Of a stretch of 64,000 nucleotides of DNA, positions 33,415-44,811 are shown one piece after another. How positions within the stretch are numbered: the first letter of the stretch is position 1; every line of letters begins with the position of its first letter. A program made the position numbers and the translations under genes. The notes under the pieces are model-generated. The model was not told the DNA's origin. It made no database searches and saw nothing but the letters and a program-made list of their open reading frames with translations. The stretch is from the NCBI GenBank assembly GCA_026898455.1, contig JAPKLW010001735.1, positions 1-64,000 of the forward strand, read 5' to 3'. This DNA comes from Plectranthus barbatus. Its lineage: Eukaryota > Streptophyta > Magnoliopsida > Lamiales > Lamiaceae.

Positions 33415-33430
33415 ATAGCCCCTTTTGGTT
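33415..33430 (-). promoter_or_regulatory. Polypurine tract of the Tat-type element
   Basis: On the minus strand AACCAAAAGGGGCTAT abuts the 3' LTR, as expected for the plus-strand primer. Confidence 0.7.
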
Positions 33431-34866
33431 GCAAGGTCTGTCCGGGACAGGCCGTGGAATCTAAACTACGAGTTAGGACTCGACACAGAGTGCGGAAATT
33501 CGAGGTGTCCAAGAGACTACCCTCGGGCCCAGGAGGTACTTCCTGAGAGAGTAACTCCGCCAGGGAGTAGCCGGGATACTACTCCTGGTCAATACGAAGG
33601 TTCCGAGGGAGCGCAAGCGTATGACCGTGCAGGGAATACCGGGGTATTACCTTGCGGGCTGAAGCGTGAGTCCGGGGGTCACGCGGGTAAGAATCGTTCC
33701 GGAGAACGTTCTCTTGCATGGAGCAGGGCTCTCATGCGTGCACTCTGTTTGGGCTCTGTAGAGCGCTAGCGGGGTGAGTTATAGCAGACCGTAGGACACC
33801 TGGTGAGTTCCCATGGGGAGGCCTCACATTCCCGTTGAGGGTGTCGGTCGTGCTATAGTTCTCCCTGCTGTGAGGTGTTGTTGCTTATGGTTCCCTCGGA
33901 CGGGTAGATGCTGAGGAGCTAGGCGCCTCGACGATGAGGCATGAAGCACCTCGACATCGAGGCTCACAATCTAACTTTGCCGCCCTTGGAGTGGCATGTT
34001 CGTAATTTTGAGCAATTCTGGGGTCAATTTTGGAGCGCGAACGGTTTTATTTGAATAAATGTGCGATTGGCTCCTCACTTCGTCATTTTCTCGTTCGCAA
34101 TCTTCTCTTCCTCTCTCCGGCAATTACTGCTCCGACGGCGGCGCATACTTCCCTTCCGGCGACTGTTCCGGTGTTCGTGTCTTCCTCCGCTGTTCTGCTT
34201 TTGTTCAGGTAGGATCCCGTGCTCCCTTTCGTTCTCATTTCCTCTCCTGCCTGGTTATGTTCGCATTCCTTGCGGAGTTTGTGCGCGATTTAGTTTGGAA
34301 GTCGTGGCTTGAAGTATGCTTGTTTCCTTGCAATTTATCTTTTCGTCATTGTCTTTGTGATTCTAGTTCGGGGGTCTTGCAATTGTTTGACCTGTTTTTC
34401 GAGTTCTGATCGCGTGGTTCTGGATGTGTGATTAGTCGCGTTGTGCGGTGGTCTAATTTGTCGTTGTGTTGGATGTGCATGCTACTTGATATGTTGAATG
34501 TTAGGATACGTAGTTGATTTGCCATTGATCTGGCCTTGTCGCGCAATGCATGCTGTTTTGATTGAATTGCCAGGGGTTAGACGAGTTACGTTGTTGGAGT
34601 TTTTGCATTTGTGAATGCGTTCTTTTCCCGGTTGGGTAGATTTAGGTCCCGTTGATCTACATGAGTGGGTCGGCTTGTTTTGCGTTGGATCGTTGGATTA
34701 CGGGGTCTTTTCCCTCTCGTTTTCTGTGTGCGTATTTTCATTGCATTTCTCTCGTTTTCTTGCTTCTTGGGGGACCTCTTTCTTTGCCAATTTTCTTCTT
34801 TGGATCTTGTATGGTTACAGTTTTCATGACGAGTTCTCTGGTTGAAATCTGGAGGAACCCTCTTCT
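33431..34866 (+). other. Upstream region and probable 5' exon/intron of the antisense gene
   Basis: GC-richer than the surroundings. A short open frame at 34030-34212 runs into a good splice donor (TTCAG-GTAGGA at about 34208). A strong acceptor, TGGTTACAG, occurs at 34820. This looks like a non-coding or short-coding first exon plus an intron ahead of the main antisense ORF. The promoter would have to lie just inside the 3' LTR, but no clear TATA box was identified. Confidence 0.4.
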
Positions 34867-37176
34867 TTGTCGAGTTCTAAGGAGTCGGTAGTAAGGGGGT
34901 CTCCGTATCGGGAGAATGCCCCCTCAGGCTCTGGTGGGGATCGGTTTCTCGTTGAGCAGCCGGTCCACGACATTGACCCTGAGGAGATTTCCGAGGAGGA
35001 GGGTTCGGTTGAGGCAAGCGAGGGTAGTAGTGACTCCTTCGCCCCAATGGAGGTTGATAAGTCTTTCGTGAAGAAGGATCAAATCAATCCTGACGATCCG
35101 GTGCGTACAGCCGTATCCCTCGCAACCGAGGAATCTGTGACGAGGAGTGCGACTGGGGTGGCCTGTCACAAGATGGCTTATACCTTGCCCCAGCCCAAGG
35201 ACAGGTGTTGTCGACCGCCTCGCATCGATGAAGTGGCATTTTTTCTTCCTGTTATTAAGTACGGTATAGGATGGCCCCTCCATGCGTGGTTCCAGGCCGT
35301 TTTGTTCTCGTATGGATTGGCTCCGTTCCAGTTTGCGCCTATCAGCTGGTGTTACATGTTGGGGACACTCCTTGTGTTCTACGATGCCGGGCTTGGGTAC
35401 CCGACCCTTAGGGAGTGGCACTATTTATATAGGTTAGCACGGTACGAGGCCGTCTATTACTTCCTGTCGAAGAGGGACTCCTTGTCCGAGGCAATGATTA
35501 CCGGTTGTAGGCAGAACACCCCCGGTTGGAAGAACCAGTGGGTATGGGTACCTATGAGTCATTCTGATCCGGAGTGTCTATCCAAGGGGGGCATTCCAAT
35601 AAGTGCGATTTTGTGTACATGCTTAGTATACGGCTCGATATCGACGCTTATAGTTGCTTACCGAAGTCTTTGTGTTTTGCAGGATATAAGCAGACGATCC
35701 TTACTAGCGAGGAGGAGGCTCAGATTGATATCGCTTATTCGAGGGAGGATTGTAAGTTCTCCTCGGTCAAAGGCAAGAGGAGCATCGGGGCCGAATACTG
35801 GATAAACGAGAGCGGCAAGAAGGAAAAGCTTCCTGCTGATATGGCGAACTTGACCCCAATGGATTTGCTGGCGGCGATGAAGACACAGAAGCGTCCGCGG
35901 GAGGTCTCGTCCTCGACTCCTACTAACGGGGGTCCTTCGTCCAAGAAGGTCGCTGTCGAGACGTCTCGTGCATCTCCGGTTGTACCGACCGAGGAGGGGG
36001 TTGTAACTGAATAGGTCGACAAAGTGGTCGCCTCGATATCGACCCGTGTCCCTACTCCTTCGGTTAGGTCGACGAGGGTCGTGACTCCTCCTCCTCGAAC
36101 TGTTCGTGACGAGAGGAGGAGGAAGAGGATTCGCGATGCGAGTGCGGACTCCAGGGCTCGGTCGGGGTCGACCGGGCAACCTAAAGAGATGGATCTGGTG
36201 CTGGTCGGCTCTGGGTCGACAAGCATCTCCACTTCCACGACGGCCTACGCATTGCATGTGAAGAAGGTGATCGATGGCGACGTTCGAGCCGAGGACTTTG
36301 ACAGTGAATACACTCGGGAGAACTACGGCATGCAGAAGGATCTCCAAGAGGTATATGCGTTGGTGAGTTTTTTGCACATGTCTGTTCCTTCTAACCTTCT
36401 TCGTGTTGTTTTGCAGACTACACGGAGGTTCGCCATATACTCGGAGCAACTTCTTAAGTCGCTGGACTCGGCTAGCGAGGGGCTGGGTCAGTCAAGGAAG
36501 GAACTCCAAGCCGAGAGGGATAAGAGGGTTGACCTAGCCAACAAGCTCGGGACGGTCTCGGGGGATTTGAAGGAGTCGCAGCTCGAGGGTCAGAGGTGGA
36601 GGGAGAAGTACGAAGGCTTGAAGAAGGAGAGGCAGGAGCTTGCGCGCCGGTGCAAGGGACTTGAGGAAGAATTGAGGTCCTCTGCTGCGAAATTCGAGGA
36701 TTCGAAGCGGAAAACCGAGATGGAGCTTGACTCCTATAAGGGTCGGTTCCACAAAGTTCAGGAGGATAAGCTCAAGGAGCAGAAGATGCACGAGGAAGAG
36801 GTGGACGCGCTGAGGAAGGGCCATGGGGTGGACTATCAGGAGGTCGTGGCGAACCCGAAATTCAAGGCGACCTTCGATCTACTGGTGCGGATGGTTACGG
36901 GATCCATTTGCGCCTTGGTTGGTCGAAGGTGTCCGGAGTTCGACCTGGACAACATTACGCGTTGTCCAGGTCGCTGCTGAGGGACAGCACCTCGATGCTG
37001 AAGGGGAGCGCCTCGACGCTGACATGCGGGAGGCGGACAAGGAACCGACCCGTCTCGAGCCCATTCCGGAGACTGAGGTAGAGAAGAGTGCCGAGGAGAA
37101 GGAGGCGGATAGCTTCCTCAATGAAGATGGCGGTGGGGAAGCCCAGAAGAAGGTGGATGAGGATGCTGTTGTCTGA
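34867..37176 (+). pseudogene. Antisense gene of the Tat-type element (gypsy-type transposon domain plus coiled coil)
   Basis: Coding blocks run opposite to gag-pol and end 420 bp short of the pol stop, tail to tail. Block 1 (34867 to about 35602) has an acidic N-terminus, then a domain like Pfam 'putative gypsy type transposon' (GIGWPLHAWFQAVLFSYGLA, PISWCYMLG). An intron probably ends at the acceptor TTTTGCAG (35682). Block 2 (GYKQTILTSEEEAQ onward) is interrupted by TAG at 36012-36014. A 54-bp intron-like piece (GTGAGT to TTGCAG, 36363-36416) follows, then a long coiled coil (about 36420-36830; LKESQLEGQRWREKYEGLKK). A frameshift near 36955 leads to an acidic end at 37176. No ATG opens block 1, so the true start is probably in a spliced 5' exon or lost. 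Function is unknown. Antisense genes in this position are known in Grande-type elements. Confidence 0.65.
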
Positions 37177-37598
37177 AGAATAGTTTCATAGCCGTTCCCA
37201 CTTTCTTTTGTAATCCGGATTGTAACTTCTTTTGATGTACACTTACGTTGCTTTCGCTTTGTTATTTTTCGAATTGAATGTTTGTTGTTTCCCTCTCATA
37301 TCTTTCGTATTGTACTGCTTTGTGCTGAAACTCATCGCATGCTTGTTTCGTGTTTTGTTTCTTGTTCACTGAATTGGAGCTTCTCTGTTGGATCAGTCGG
37401 CTCGACTTAGAGGAGCTTAAGGGGTCGATGCCGAGTAGCTTAGCACGTCGATATCGAGCCCCTGACTTGGCTGCGAAACAAGCGATATGAGGTCAGGTTG
37501 GGCATCGCCCCTCCGACGCTCAAGTTAGTAAAGGTGTTATGAATAAATAATGATAAAATGAAAAGAAAGGGTAGGATAGGAATATGCGTATCTGTGTA

Positions 37599-40580
37599 CT
37601 AATGATAATATTTCTTCAAATATTTGATGTTCCAACTGTTCTGCACCCTTCTCCCTTCCAATGTTTCAAGTTGGTAAGCCCCGTGCCCTATTACTCTGGA
37701 TACTTTGTAGGGGCCCTCCAAGTTAGGGGCTAGCTTTCCCGCTCCAGATTCTTTTGTGTTCTGGAAAACTCTCCTTAGGATTAGATCTCCTTCTTGGAAG
37801 CTTCTGAGCTTTAATTTTTTATTGTAGAACCTTTCTACTTGAAGCCGTCGCCGGGAGGCTTTGACCGCGGCGTCTTCTCGTACCTCGTCTATGAGTTTGA
37901 GGTTTCTCTGGAGTAGTTCTAGATTCTCTGTTTCATCTGCAAATTCTACTCTTGGACTTTGGGCAATGATTTTGACAGGTGCTATGGCCTCAATTCCGTA
38001 CGCAAGTGAAAAAGGTGTAGCCCCGGTGGCAGTCCTTTGTGTGGTTCGGTAGGACCAAAGGACTGCGGGGAGTTCCTCTACCCATCTGGACCCGTGCGGG
38101 CTCAATTTCTTTTTCAAGGTTGCCATCACCGTTTTGTTGGTGGACTCCGCCAAGTCGTTTGCTTCGGGATATCGTGGCGTAGAGAACACCAGTTTTATCC
38201 CGTAGGTGTTGCAGAAGGTTTGCATTCTCTCGCTCGCAAACTGTCGCCCATTGTCCGTGCGTATCTCCTTTGGGATTCCGAAGCGGCATAGGACGTGTTT
38301 CCATAAGAATTTGATGACTTCTAAATCGCGGGTTTTCCCTAGAGCTTCGCCTTCCACCCACTTGGTGAAATAGTCGGTCACCATGAGAATATGATCCTTT
38401 TGTCCGGTCCCCTTCGAGAGGGGTCCTACCAGGTCCATTCCCCACACCATGAATGGCCATGGGGTGATTGAAGCATGAAGAGGTTCTGCGCTCCTATAGG
38501 TGGATGCCTCGAAACGTTGGCAGCTATCGCATTTCTTAACATGATCAGTCGCGTCTCGCTTCAAGGTGGGCCAGTAGAACCCGGTCGTGATTACTTTGTG
38601 AGACAGTGACCGAGCTCCGGTGTGATTTCCACAGTCGCCTTCCTGTATCTCTGCGAGCACCCCCTCTACCTCGGGGGGGGCTATACATTGGAGGAGGGGT
38701 CCTCCGAGCGAACGCCTGTATAGCCTGCCGTCAATAAGGGTGAAACGAGTGGCTGTCCTTTCAATCTTTATTGCGTCATTCTTATCTCCAGCTGGTGGTT
38801 CCCCGGCTAGGTATTGAATGATCGGGACCCTCCAGTCGCTCCCGTCCGGATTGACAGGCGCGATGATGCTTTGGGTGGAAACGGATGGTGCTAACAACCA
38901 GACCTCGGGGATTGGTCGGATACCTTGTGAGGAGCTGGTAGTTGCTAGGCTTGCTAGAGCGTCTGCCCGGGCGTTAGACGCTCGGGGAATGTGGCGGAGG
39001 TCCCATTCGTCTACTTTCTCTTTTAACTTTTCGATCATAGAGTGGTACAGCTTCAGACGCTCTTCCTTTACGGCATAAGTGTCGTCTAATTGATTGACTA
39101 CCAGCTGTGAGTCACTCTCTGTGCGAATTCTGCGAGCCCCGAGCTCTAAGGCTAGCTGTACATCTTGAACGAGAGCCTCGTACTCGGCTTCGTTGTTTGT
39201 TGCTGAGAAATCGAGCCGGATTGCTCGTTCGTAGGTTTCTCCATGCGGATCTATCAGGACCACCCCGGCCCCATTGCCATACACGTTACTAGCTCCATCG
39301 ATCTTTAGGGACCATATCCCGGCATCTTCATCAGCCCTCGTCATGTGGGCTACTTCATTCTCCGCCTTTAGTTGCAAATTTGCGGAGAAGTCCACGACGA
39401 AGTCAGCTAGCACTTGTGACTTAATGGTGATCCTTGGTTCGTATTGGATTCCATATCCTCCTACTTCGACGGCCCATTTGAGCAGACGCCTGGATAGGTC
39501 GTGTTTCGACAGTACGGCTCTTATAGGGTAAGTCGTGATTACTTTGATGGAATGCACCTCGAAGTAGGGTCGCAGATTTCGAGCAGCACTTACAAGTGCC
39601 AGAGCGAGTTTCTCCAAGACGGTATACCGTGTTTCTGCGTCTAGTAGGGATTTACTAGCATAATGAACTGGGTGCTGTTTGCCATCTACTTCACGTACTA
39701 GCACAGCCCCGACCGCATGGTCTGATACTGACAAGTAGAGTAGCAGTGGTTCACCGTCAGCTGGTTTTGACAACAGAGGTGGGCTAGCTAGGTAGGCCTT
39801 CAGCTCCTCGAGGGCTTTAGCGCATTCTTCAGTCCACTCGAACCGCTTTCCCTTCCGTAGAGTACTAAAGAAGGAGTGGGTCCTCTCAGAGTAACGCGAT
39901 ATGAAGCAGCTAAGGGCGGCGAGGCGCCCAGTCAATTTTTGCACTTCTTTTGGGGATTTCGGGTGTCCTATGCCCTGAATGGCTTTGATCTGTGTAGGGT
40001 CCGCCTCTATTCCCCTTTGGGTCACTATATGACCGAGAAACTTGCCAAATGCTACTCCAAACGAGCACTTTGCGGGATTGAGTTTCATGTTGTACTTTTC
40101 CAAAATTTTGAAAGCGTCTTCCAGGTGAGCCACGTGATCCCGGGATTGGAGCGACTTGACGAGCATGTCGTCAATGTAGACCTCCATTGTCTTTTTTATC
40201 CTCTCTTTGAACATCGAGTTGATGAGGCGTTGGTATGTCGAACCTGCGTTCTTTAGCCCAAATGGCATCACCTTGTAGCAATAAATGCCTTGGCTGGTGA
40301 TGAAGGCGGTCTTTTCTTGGTCGTCGGGGTGCATCTGGATTTGGTTATACCCCGAGAATGCATCCATGAAGCTTAGAAGCTCGTGCCCTGCTGTTGTATT
40401 GACTATGGCGTCAATATGTGGTAGAGGGTATGGGTCTTTCGGGCACGCCTTATTCAGGTCAGTGAAGTCGATGCAGACCCGGTTCTTGCCGTTCTTCTTC
40501 TTGACGACTACTACGTTGGCAAGCCAAGTGGGGTAGTGTACCTCTCGTACTGACCCAATGTCGATGAGCTTCTGTACCTC
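37599..40580 (-). CDS. Pol of the Tat-type element (RT, two RNase H, integrase)
   Basis: RT homology starts at about 40580 (KLIDIGSVREVHYPTWLANV) and is open to the stop at 37599. The first ATG, at 40367, lies inside the RT. RT carries the Tat signature FMDAFSGYNQIQMHPDDQEK and an intact YIDD (40167-40178). The first RNase H follows (LYLSVSDHAVGAVLV). A second, archaeal-type RNase H starts at WSLKIDGASNVYGNGAGVVL. Integrase has an H-H-C-C finger (CDSCQ) and the D, D, E triad (MDLVGPL, TDNGRQFA, LAEST). The end is LKKYYH. Upstream, the link to gag is broken by an 8-bp tandem duplication (40573-40588), a TAG (40601-40603) and a probable 1-bp shift near 40660. The enzymes themselves look intact. 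Confidence 0.92.
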   Translation of the reverse strand, partial: EVQKLIDIGSVREVHYPTWLANVVVVKKKNGKNRVCIDFTDLNKACPKDPYPLPHIDAIVNTTAGHELLSFMDAFSGYNQIQMHPDDQEKTAFITSQGIYCYKVMPFGLKNAGSTYQRLINSMFKERIKKTMEVYIDDMLVKSLQSRDHVAHLEDAFKILEKYNMKLNPAKCSFGVAFGKFLGHIVTQRGIEADPTQIKAIQGIGHPKSPKEVQKLTGRLAALSCFISRYSERTHSFFSTLRKGKRFEWTEECAKALEELKAYLASPPLLSKPADGEPLLLYLSVSDHAVGAVLVREVDGKQHPVHYASKSLLDAETRYTVLEKLALALVSAARNLRPYFEVHSIKVITTYPIRAVLSKHDLSRRLLKWAVEVGGYGIQYEPRITIKSQVLADFVVDFSANLQLKAENEVAHMTRADEDAGIWSLKIDGASNVYGNGAGVVLIDPHGETYERAIRLDFSATNNEAEYEALVQDVQLALELGARRIRTESDSQLVVNQLDDTYAVKEERLKLYHSMIEKLKEKVDEWDLRHIPRASNARADALASLATTSSSQGIRPIPEVWLLAPSVSTQSIIAPVNPDGSDWRVPIIQYLAGEPPAGDKNDAIKIERTATRFTLIDGRLYRRSLGGPLLQCIAPPEVEGVLAEIQEGDCGNHTGARSLSHKVITTGFYWPTLKRDATDHVKKCDSCQRFEASTYRSAEPLHASITPWPFMVWGMDLVGPLSKGTGQKDHILMVTDYFTKWVEGEALGKTRDLEVIKFLWKHVLCRFGIPKEIRTDNGRQFASERMQTFCNTYGIKLVFSTPRYPEANDLAESTNKTVMATLKKKLSPHGSRWVEELPAVLWSYRTTQRTATGATPFSLAYGIEAIAPVKIIAQSPRVEFADETENLELLQRNLKLIDEVREDAAVKASRRRLQVERFYNKKLKLRSFQEGDLILRRVFQNTKESGAGKLAPNLEGPYKVSRVIGHGAYQLETLEGRRVQNSWNIKYLKKYYH

Positions 40581-40610
40581 TGTACCTCCTCGTTGATGGC
40601 CTAGTTTTTT

Positions 40611-43600
40611 TCAGCGGAGAATTTCCGTCGCCGCTGCTGCACTGGCCTGCAGCTTGGGTCCACCTGAGTGCGTAATGACCGACGGGTTGATCCCGGTCAA
40701 GTCGCGGTGCAACCAGGCGAACACGTGAACCTTGCTCCGGAGGAACCCTAGAAGGGTGTTCCTGACGTCGGTGGGAAGCTCCGCACCTACGAAGGTGGTG
40801 TGAGTTGGATCTGACTCGTCTATGGCTACTTCTTCTAGCTCCTCGGCTTCGGGATGACCAGCAGGGGTCGATATAGACCCGTGTTGCTGCGCACAGACGG
40901 CTTGGAAGCTAGCGTAATAGCAGTCTCTTGACACCTTCTGCTCTCCTCGGATAGTCTGTATTCCACAGGGAGTGGGAAACTTGAGCACTTGGTGGTATGA
41001 CGAGGGGACTGCTTTAAGCTCATGAATCCAGGGCCTCCCCAGGATGGCATTATGCGCAGAGATGACGTCTACAACTTGGAATTTCACGTCTAGGTTTAGG
41101 CCTCCGCAGTACATAGGTAAGGTGATTTCCCCTACCGTCCGCTGCTGGTCACCGTTGAAACCATAGAGGGTCATGGTTACCGGCCATATCTTGCTCATAA
41201 GGATTTGCATCTCCTTCAACGTCCGAAGGAACATGATGTTCGATGAACTGCCGTTATCCATGAGCAGCCTTTTCACTTGGCAATTTGATATCAATAGTGA
41301 TATCACGAGTGCATCATTGTGCGGATGAATAGGTCCTGGCATGTCCTCAGTGGTTAACTCGATTGCCTCGTGTTGTTGCATGGGGCTGACGTGGTGAACC
41401 TCTTGATTAAGGACCCTGCGGGCTCTCTTGGCCGCAGAGCGAGACCTTCCGCTAATCTCCGACCCCCCGACGATTACGTGGATCGTTCGCTCGGTGGGTG
41501 GTGGTTTGTTTTGAGGCTCTGCATTTCCAGTAGGGTTGGCCTGCCTACCCCTCGTCCATGTGTTCTTCCCCTTGTTGGTTAGGTACTCGGCGAGGAAACC
41601 GTTCTTTAAAAGTTCGAGCACCTCTAGACATAGGGCTTGACATTCCTCCGTTTTGTGGCCGTGGTCATTGTGGAAGCCACAAAACTTCTTCATATCCCGC
41701 GTCTTAGGGTCGGATTTCATTTTGGCTGGCCATTTTACAGCACTGCCGAGCCCCTTGAGCACGTTGTTGACCAGGTAGTTCTGGTCGATACAAAGGTTGT
41801 AGGGCACCTCCCCCGCACGCGGCGTGCGACTGTAAGGATGGTCTCGTTGCGAACGACGCTCATTTCGGTAGTCCTTTCGATCGACGTACCTCGAATTAGA
41901 GGAGCCTCCTCTATATTGATCCTCTCTATGCTGACTAGCGAGCTCGTAGGCCTTCTGTTCATTCAGGCGTGCGATGCGGTTCGGCTCATCCTCCTCCCAG
42001 TTAATATCAGCCCAAGCTTGTGAGAGGACCGAGTCCATGTCGTAACAAGGGTGGCTAGTCAAGTCACGATAGAGCTTCGAGGACACGTCTAGGCCATTCT
42101 TAAAAGCGAAGACCGCAGCAAGGGGAGGGCAGTTCGGTATAGAGGCGAGCTCCTGATTGAAACGTCCCACATATGACCTCAACGACTCTCCCTTCTTGAT
42201 GCGTATGCTATTGAGTGCATCTGGATGCTTGGCTATATGTCGGCAGTTGGAGTACTGCTTTCTGAAGGCCATATGGAGTTCCGAGAACATCGAGAAGGAG
42301 CTCCTCGGTAGGTTGACGAACCATTGAAGGGCTGGTCCAGTCAGACTCGCTCCGAAGCTCTTGCACATGCAGGCTTCGCGTAGGTCGCCCGGGATCGAGG
42401 TGGTCAGCATCTTCTGCTTGTAGAGGGCTACGTGATTTTTTGGGTCGGTCGTCCCATCATACAGCTGGAACGAAGGTGGCGTGAATCTAGCTGGGACATC
42501 TGTTGGTCCCGGTTTATCAGAGTGTATAACGTTACGCAGCGGAAATATTGAACTTATAAGTCTAACTTGCACTCTGTCCTGCTGGTTGGTCAGCTGACTG
42601 GCTGGCTGGCTGGTCAGCTGATAGCTCAACACTTAGAATATTTTAAGCCTAGTTTGCACAGTTATCAGTTTTCAGATATACACCAGCACTTGAGTGCTGG
42701 GTTTCAAATACAAATTTAAATACTGAAAGCAGATAAAGGCAAAGGATTTTTATAGTGGTTCGATCAACTGATCTACGTCCACTCTCCAGTCGACTCACTG
42801 GAAATTCACTAAAAGAGTAATCCGGTACAAAGTTCCTACGATCTATCTCCAGCTGGTAAATGCCCCGTCTACCAGTCCACTGGATCAACCGCTCCCGGTC
42901 CTTGTCCTTCTTCAACTCTTCGTCAGATGGATGGAGTGCGAGCACGTCACTTCAACCTCCTCCTCTGACTGGTTGGGTGTTGAGTTCTCCCAAGAACGTG
43001 AATCCTCTACGGCAAACTGCCCGTAATAACTCAAGAGCTGGCTGGCTCTGGAGCTGCTATGTTCTTCCTCAGAAAGAGAAAGAACACCAAGTGAGGTCTG
43101 TAACTTACAAGCTGGAAGCTTGAAGTCTCGTGTTTGAATAAATCAACACACGGATAGCCTTTTGAGAGGCCTCGAAAGTTGTATGCTTTTACTTGCTTGA
43201 GCGTAATAAATTTCAGTCTTTCGGTAGGTGAAGAATTGGCCAAGAACATTGAATGTTGATGGATCCCAGGAATTTATAGCCGAGGGATCCTATTCAAATA
43301 TTCTAGCCGTTTGGACACATCCGGAATGGTCTCTGTCCCCGCATGTCCTTCTGACGGCGGCAGGTAGGAATTTCCGGAAAGCGCCATGCTTGTGTCCGCT
43401 TTTTCTGACACAGACCTCTTTGTGTCAGAACGGCATTATTTCGTCAGTACGAGGAATCGCAACTGGTGTCTTGAACTGATAGACTTTAAGGATATCCTTC
43501 CTTAAAGTCTTACTTTGTCAGTATATTCCTCAGACGAATCTTCTTTTTGTCTCTAAGACTCTGGGAGAGCGAATCTTGAATTCTGCTGGTAACATCCGAC

Positions 43601-44763
43601 TGGTAGATCGTACTGGTGATCTAGTGCTGGCAGTCTCTGCTGGTGACTTAGCGCTTGCACAATCTTAGTCTACCAATTTGTCTGATGTTAACTCTTGGAA
43701 TCTCCCATGACTGGTGGCTTCACCGCTGGTGAATAGTGTCAGCCAGAACACTTATTCTGCTGGTAGGATTTGTCAGCCTCCTGCTGGTGAAATCCTTCAA
43801 ACTGGTGAACAGTAGCCAGTCATTAGCTCTTGACTCCATGCTGATGAACAGTGTCAGCATGGGTCTGTCAGTCGTCTGCTGGTGAGACTTCTCTCAACTG
43901 GTAAGCACATCTCATGCTGGTGAACAGTAGCCAGCATGAGTCTTGATCAGCTACGACTTACAACTCAAAAGACCTAAACAGGACTTTACATTTGAGACTA
44001 GAGCTATTCTAGAGACAAACTGACGCTGGTTGGACTTAGGATTTGATCCACCAAAACACTTAAACACCAAATCAAAGATCTAAGTTATCAACTGGGGAAG
44101 GGAAACTTAGATAATTTTCTCAACAACATCTGTGTTGGTGATGTCGGGTGTGAACGGCGAGTCAGCATAGCTATCCCGCGGTATCAGCGAATCCGGAGGT
44201 ATGATCCCCGGGATACGGCAAATGAGTTTCTCCAGCCCAGCCATGCACGCCTCGAGACGCTTCTCATACTCGCCTCATGGCGGCTCGGTGGCGAGACGAT
44301 CAGTCGGGCAGTAGGTTGTTACCCCCGTAGGTCCGTGCCCTGGATCCAACGTCGCCGGCGTGTCGAGGTCGACCGCCTCCTCCAAGTCGTGGGCCAAGCT
44401 CTTGCGGGGATTCGACGGCTTCTCGCCAGTGAGGGGCTCCTCGATGAAGGGCTGCTTCTGGAGCGCCTTCTCCTTGCGGAGCTGCTCGTTCTCCCTTCGC
44501 AAGGCATGATTGGTAGCGTGCAACTCCACGATTCTAGAGTTTGTCTCCTTTGCATGGCGCCGATTTTCCTCGGCCTCCTCGGCCAGTCGAGCCAGGATTG
44601 TGTTCAGCAGTTCCAGAGGTACGGCTTGGGCGCCACTGGTCTGCAAAGTTTGCCGCACCAGCTCGTCGACGGGGATGAGTTCCTTCGAACCGGAGGGCTT
44701 TGATGGGGGAGTCCCAGCCGTCTTCTTCGTTTGATTCCCAGCTTTCTCGCTATTACCTGCCAT
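40611..44763 (-). pseudogene. Gag-protease of the Tat-type element, split by a solo LTR
   Basis: Starts with ATG at 44763 (MAGNSEKAGNQ), with a coiled-coil-like N-terminus (RRENEQLRKEKALQK). TGA at 44275-44277 interrupts it; the frame then continues to 44126, where the solo LTR intervenes (42501-44125), and resumes at 42500 with DVPARFTPPSFQLYDG. The capsid-type gag domain follows (LTGPALQWFVNL), then a C-x2-H-type finger (CGFHNDHGHKTEEC) and a protease with MDNGSS (41250-41261), where DTG is the more usual motif. An open frame drawn from 42632 is chimeric: its first 45 or so residues come from the inserted LTR. The frame is lost near 40660, before RT. Confidence 0.88.
42501..44125 (+). repeat. 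Solo LTR nested in the gag of the Tat-type element
   Basis: 1,625 bp from TGTTGGTCCCGG to TTTTCTCAACA, flanked by the 5-bp duplication ACATC at 42496-42500 and 44126-44130. Without the insert the gag frame is continuous. TGTTG...CAACA ends suggest a copia-type LTR. It contains many CTGGTGAACAG(TAGCC)-type short repeats at about 43600-43950. It is younger than its host element. The start resembles the LTR-like sequence at 23865. Confidence 0.9.
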
Positions 44764-44790
44764 TAGATCAACGAGAAGATAGTCCCAAGG

Positions 44791-44808
44791 GCCCCACGGT
44801 GGGCGCCA
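44791..44808 (-). promoter_or_regulatory. Primer-binding site of the Tat-type element
   Basis: On the minus strand TGGCGCCCACCGTGGGGC lies three bases after the 5' LTR. TGGCGCC-type sites are typical of Tat/Athila relatives. Confidence 0.85.
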
Positions 44809-44811
44809 AAA

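Noticed and set aside
34924..36449. Minus-strand ORFs of 165, 263 and 167 codons
   Set aside because: Shadows of the plus-strand antisense gene. The plus strand carries the recognisable domain, coiled coil and splice signals.
42649..43479. Short frames within 42501-44125
   Set aside because: They lie in the solo LTR and show no coding features.
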